From Lysobacterales bacterium (lineage in GTDB: Bacteria > Pseudomonadota > Gammaproteobacteria > Xanthomonadales > Marinicellaceae), in contig JALSIL010000588.1 in assembly GCA_026990095.1 (NCBI GenBank), positions 1 to 7,590 of the forward strand: DNA of 7,590 bases, read 5' to 3'. A program made the translations under genes and the position numbers. Shown here piece by piece: positions 5,669-7,590 of this stretch. The first letter of the stretch is position 1, and each line of letters starts with the position of its first letter. The notes under the pieces are model-generated. The model saw nothing but the letters and a program-made list of their open reading frames with translations, had not been told where the DNA came from and ran no database searches.

Positions 5669-6325
5669 ATGAAGAAGTATTTGGTCGTATTGATGGCTCT
5701 ATTGTATTTGCACACATCCTATTCCACACCATGGAAAGGACAATGGGCAAGTTCTTTTGGGAAAATGGATTTAATTGAAAAAGAAACTGGCTTCAAAGAG
5801 ACAGCATTAGTATTTGGTAATTATGCCAAAAGTGGGTTTATTGTTGGAGTGGCTATTGGTAATGACTTGCATGGTTTATTCTTTGATTCAAAATTAAAAA
5901 AAGGAGGTTCATTTATATTTTCTCATAATGAATTGGGTTCTAACTTTAAGGGAAAATGGCGTTTTGATAATATTGATAAAGAACTAAAGTGGAATGGGAC
6001 TAAAGCGGTCATTCAAGAGGAAGTTAAGTTTAAAGGAATTGACAGGTATAGAAATATAGAAGGAACGTGGAAAACAAATTTTGGTGAATTGGAACTAACC
6101 CAAGAAGGGGCTTTTATCGAAGGGAGGTATGATTCTAAAGGAAAATTGTATGCCGTATACAATCAAGAGAACAACACAATTTTTGGTTTGTTTACCAATA
6201 AAGATAGGTATGGTTTGTTGAAATTCCAACTTAATAATGAGCGCACTGCCTTTACTGGCTTGTGGTCATGGGAAACAAAGGCGTGGGCAAAACAAAAGTG
6301 GGACGGCAAAAAAGTTCTAAAATAA
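5669..6325 (+). CDS. Secreted protein with two tandem W/G-rich beta domains
   Basis: The product has 218 residues with a signal peptide (MKKYLVVLMALLYLHTSYS) and a mature part made of two similar domains of about 90 residues. Each runs as G-x-W, then FG and an acidic LxLxx stretch, then a central GLF, a phenylalanine-rich strand, FxGxW, and a closing WxGxK. Compare WKGQWASSFGKMDL with IEGTWKTNFGELEL, and FKGKWRF with FTGLWSW. Similar W-x-T-x-x-G repeats occur in many uncharacterised bacterial proteins; I know no assigned function. No catalytic motif and no cysteine is visible, so a structural or binding role in the periplasm or outside is likelier than an enzyme. The start is ATG at 5669, with GGA at 5659-5661 as ribosome site; ATG at 5657 would add four residues. 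AT content and AGG/AGA/ATA codons differ from the neighbours and suggest later acquisition. Confidence 0.8.
   Translation: MKKYLVVLMALLYLHTSYSTPWKGQWASSFGKMDLIEKETGFKETALVFGNYAKSGFIVGVAIGNDLHGLFFDSKLKKGGSFIFSHNELGSNFKGKWRFDNIDKELKWNGTKAVIQEEVKFKGIDRYRNIEGTWKTNFGELELTQEGAFIEGRYDSKGKLYAVYNQENNTIFGLFTNKDRYGLLKFQLNNERTAFTGLWSWETKAWAKQKWDGKKVLK
5732..6004 (+). repeat. First copy of the duplicated protein domain
   Basis: This codes for the first domain, from WKGQW to WNGTK. It aligns with the second copy at the G-x-W start, the FG pair, the central GLF, the F-x-G-x-W strand and the closing W-x-G-x-K. The similarity is at protein level only; the DNA has diverged, so the duplication is old. Confidence 0.7.
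6053..6313 (+). repeat. Second copy of the duplicated protein domain
   Basis: This codes for the second domain, from IEGTW to WDGKK. It is a few residues shorter than the first copy, mainly between the acidic strand and the GLF motif. A linker of about 16 residues containing EEVKFKGIDRY joins the two copies. Confidence 0.7.
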
Positions 6326-6353
6326 CAATAAACTCATTTTTCCTTAAAAAGTC

Positions 6354-6370
6354 TTTAGGTGTTACCTAAA
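6354..6370. promoter_or_regulatory. Perfect inverted repeat upstream of aroC
   Basis: TTTAGGT (6354-6360) and ACCTAAA (6364-6370) are perfect seven-base arms around GTT. The repeat ends nine bases before the aroC -10 element and covers the -35 position. It could be an operator. As RNA it would be a short weak hairpin; no T-run follows on the plus strand, so it is not a good terminator for the preceding gene. Confidence 0.4.
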
Positions 6371-6376
6371 AAATAT

Positions 6377-6385
6377 TGTTACAAT
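6377..6385 (+). promoter_or_regulatory. Extended -10 promoter for aroC-asd
   Basis: TGTTACAAT matches TGnTATAAT with one change. No clear -35 box is present 16-18 bases upstream, where the inverted repeat at 6354-6370 lies. Transcription would start near 6392, about 28 bases before the aroC ATG. The same bases sit in a small palindrome, ATTGT-T-ACAAT (6375-6385). Confidence 0.5.
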
Positions 6386-6419
6386 CCAAACCTTAGTAAT
6401 TTTTAGTGATTAACATAAA

Positions 6420-7496
6420 ATGTCATTCAATTCATTCGGTAAATTATTAACCGTAACAACTTTTGGTGAGAGTCATGGGTCAACAATTGGTTGTGTCATT
6501 GATGGTTTTCCTGCGGGAATGGAAATCTGTGAAGAAGAAATCAAAGTCGAACTTCGTCGTCGAGCAACGGGCAAATCTCGCCACACGTCTCAAAGAAAAG
6601 AAAAGGATGATGTCAAAATCGTTTCGGGTGTCTTTGAAGGGGTGACCACGGGAATGCCCATAGCTTTGTTAATTGAGAATACCGATGCCCGTTCAAAAGA
6701 TTACAGCAATATCAAGGACCAATTCCGACCAGGACACGCAGATTATACTTATTGGCACAAATTTGGAATCCGAGATTATCGAGGAGGAGGGCGTTCCTCT
6801 GCGCGTGAAACCACAATGCGAGTTGCGGCAGGAGCCTTAGCTAAAAAATGGCTGAAATTGCATTTTGATATAGAGATTAAGGCTTGGCTTTCGCAACTGG
6901 GGACAATAAAAGTGAAAAAGGAAGATTTGTCACGGTGCGACTCTAATCCATTTTTTTGTGCGAATGATACCCAAGTCACAGAATTAGAAACCTATATGGA
7001 TAAACTACGCAAGACAGGTGACTCGGTAGGTGCTACTATAGCAGTACAAGCCACTCAAGTTCCTGTAGGGCTTGGTGAACCTGTATACGGCAAGCTTGAT
7101 GCCGATATTGCTGCCGCCATGATGAGCATTAATGCATCAAAGGGTGTTGAAATTGGTGCTGGTTTTGAAAGCGTTGAGCAATTAGGGTCGCTGCATCGAG
7201 ATGAAATCATTGATGGGGTTTTTCAATCCAATCATGCTGGCGGTATATTAGGCGGAATCAGTTCTGGACAAGATGTGTTGGCACAAGTGGCTTTTAAACC
7301 GACTTCATCTTTGAGAGTTCCAGCCCAATCTGTTGATAAATATGGGAATAATGTTACCGTTGTGACAAAAGGGCGACATGATCCTTGTGTGGGTATTCGG
7401 GCTGTTCCAATTGTTGAATCCATGTTGGCATTAGTACTTATGGATCATGTCTTAAGAAATAATGCATTATGCGGAAATTACAATAAAGAGAAATAA
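6420..7496 (+). CDS. aroC: Chorismate synthase
   Basis: AroC removes phosphate from 5-enolpyruvylshikimate 3-phosphate to give chorismate, the last shikimate-pathway step. It needs reduced FMN, although the reaction has no net redox change. The 358-residue product is about as long as E. coli AroC (361) and shares its signature blocks: TTFGESHG (13-20) with the invariant His19, SGVFEGVTTG (69-78), RPGHADYT with His106 (103-110), YRGGGRSSARETTMRVAAGA (120-139), NPFFC, SINASKGVEIG, FQSNHAGGILGGISSGQ and TKGRHDPCVGIRAVP. All expected regions are intact. The start is ATG at 6420, which gives the expected N-terminus; the ribosome site is weak. asd starts four bases after the stop, so the two share a transcript. 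This links aromatic and aspartate-family amino acid synthesis. Confidence 0.98.
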   Translation: MSFNSFGKLLTVTTFGESHGSTIGCVIDGFPAGMEICEEEIKVELRRRATGKSRHTSQRKEKDDVKIVSGVFEGVTTGMPIALLIENTDARSKDYSNIKDQFRPGHADYTYWHKFGIRDYRGGGRSSARETTMRVAAGALAKKWLKLHFDIEIKAWLSQLGTIKVKKEDLSRCDSNPFFCANDTQVTELETYMDKLRKTGDSVGATIAVQATQVPVGLGEPVYGKLDADIAAAMMSINASKGVEIGAGFESVEQLGSLHRDEIIDGVFQSNHAGGILGGISSGQDVLAQVAFKPTSSLRVPAQSVDKYGNNVTVVTKGRHDPCVGIRAVPIVESMLALVLMDHVLRNNALCGNYNKEK

Positions 7497-7500
7497 TACA

Positions 7501-7590
7501 ATGACAAAGAAATATAATGTTGCAGTGGTTGGTGCAACAGGAGCTGTTGGAGAAGTGATGCTGTCCATTTTAAAAGAGCGTAAATTTCCA
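7501..7590 (+). CDS. asd: Aspartate-semialdehyde dehydrogenase, N-terminal part (3' end outside window)
   Basis: Asd reduces aspartyl phosphate to aspartate semialdehyde with NADPH, at the branch to lysine/diaminopimelate, threonine and methionine. Only the first 30 residues are in the window. They contain the Rossmann nucleotide-binding start, VAVVGATGAVGEVML, followed by ILKERKFP. This matches the widespread bacterial Asd type and differs from the E. coli form, which begins with a GWRGMVGS loop. The ATG at 7501 is four bases after the aroC stop; GAGA upstream in the end of aroC may serve as ribosome site. The inactive Asd-like paralogue Usg shares this N-terminus, so the catalytic Cys outside the window is needed to settle the call. 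Confidence 0.88.
   Translation, partial: MTKKYNVAVVGATGAVGEVMLSILKERKFP

Noticed and set aside
1..7590. CRISPR array, tRNA, rRNA or insertion sequence
   Set aside because: No spaced direct repeats, no tRNA-like cloverleaf or rRNA stretch and no transposase were seen; genes fill nearly all of the window.

Overview
This window is a piece of a proteobacterial chromosome, most likely a gammaproteobacterium. It carries a close RecA, RecX, a Psd whose active-site positions match the E. coli numbering, a PrmB and an AroC that reads almost colinearly with the E. coli enzyme. The DNA is AT-rich. PrmB lying close upstream of AroC is a typical gammaproteobacterial arrangement. A SCO1/SenC protein points to an aerobe with a copper-containing cytochrome oxidase. 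An AT-rich lineage such as the SUP05/Thioglobus sulfur oxidisers is a guess, not something the window proves.

Layout. (1) Positions 1-1068, plus strand: the 3' part of recA overlaps recX by 8 bases, and a strong terminator-like hairpin lies inside the first codons of recX. (2) Positions 1055-2344: two membrane-protein genes are divergently transcribed from a 111-base control region with two adjacent perfect palindromes. The minus-strand gene is a six-helix DUF998-like protein whose 3' end overlaps recX. The plus-strand gene is a small PycTM-type (Pycsar effector-like) membrane protein with no cyclase beside it. (3) Positions 2354-4613, minus strand: an apparent operon in the order sco1, psd, exported protein of unknown function. 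sco1 and psd share an ATGA overlap. (4) Positions 4692-7590, plus strand: prmB, then a secreted protein made of two copies of a tryptophan/glycine-rich beta domain, then aroC and the start of asd, only 4 bases apart.

How the genes fit together. recA/recX is the recombinase and its regulator. sco1 and psd both serve the inner membrane, through oxidase copper loading and phosphatidylethanolamine synthesis. prmB modifies ribosomal protein uL3. aroC makes chorismate, and asd supplies the aspartate-family amino acids and diaminopimelate. The less ordinary parts are the accessory block of membrane and exported proteins between recX and psd, with an orphan PycTM protein, and the duplicated-domain secreted protein between prmB and aroC. 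No RNA gene, insertion sequence, CRISPR array or origin was seen. No gene-free stretch exceeds about 111 bases.
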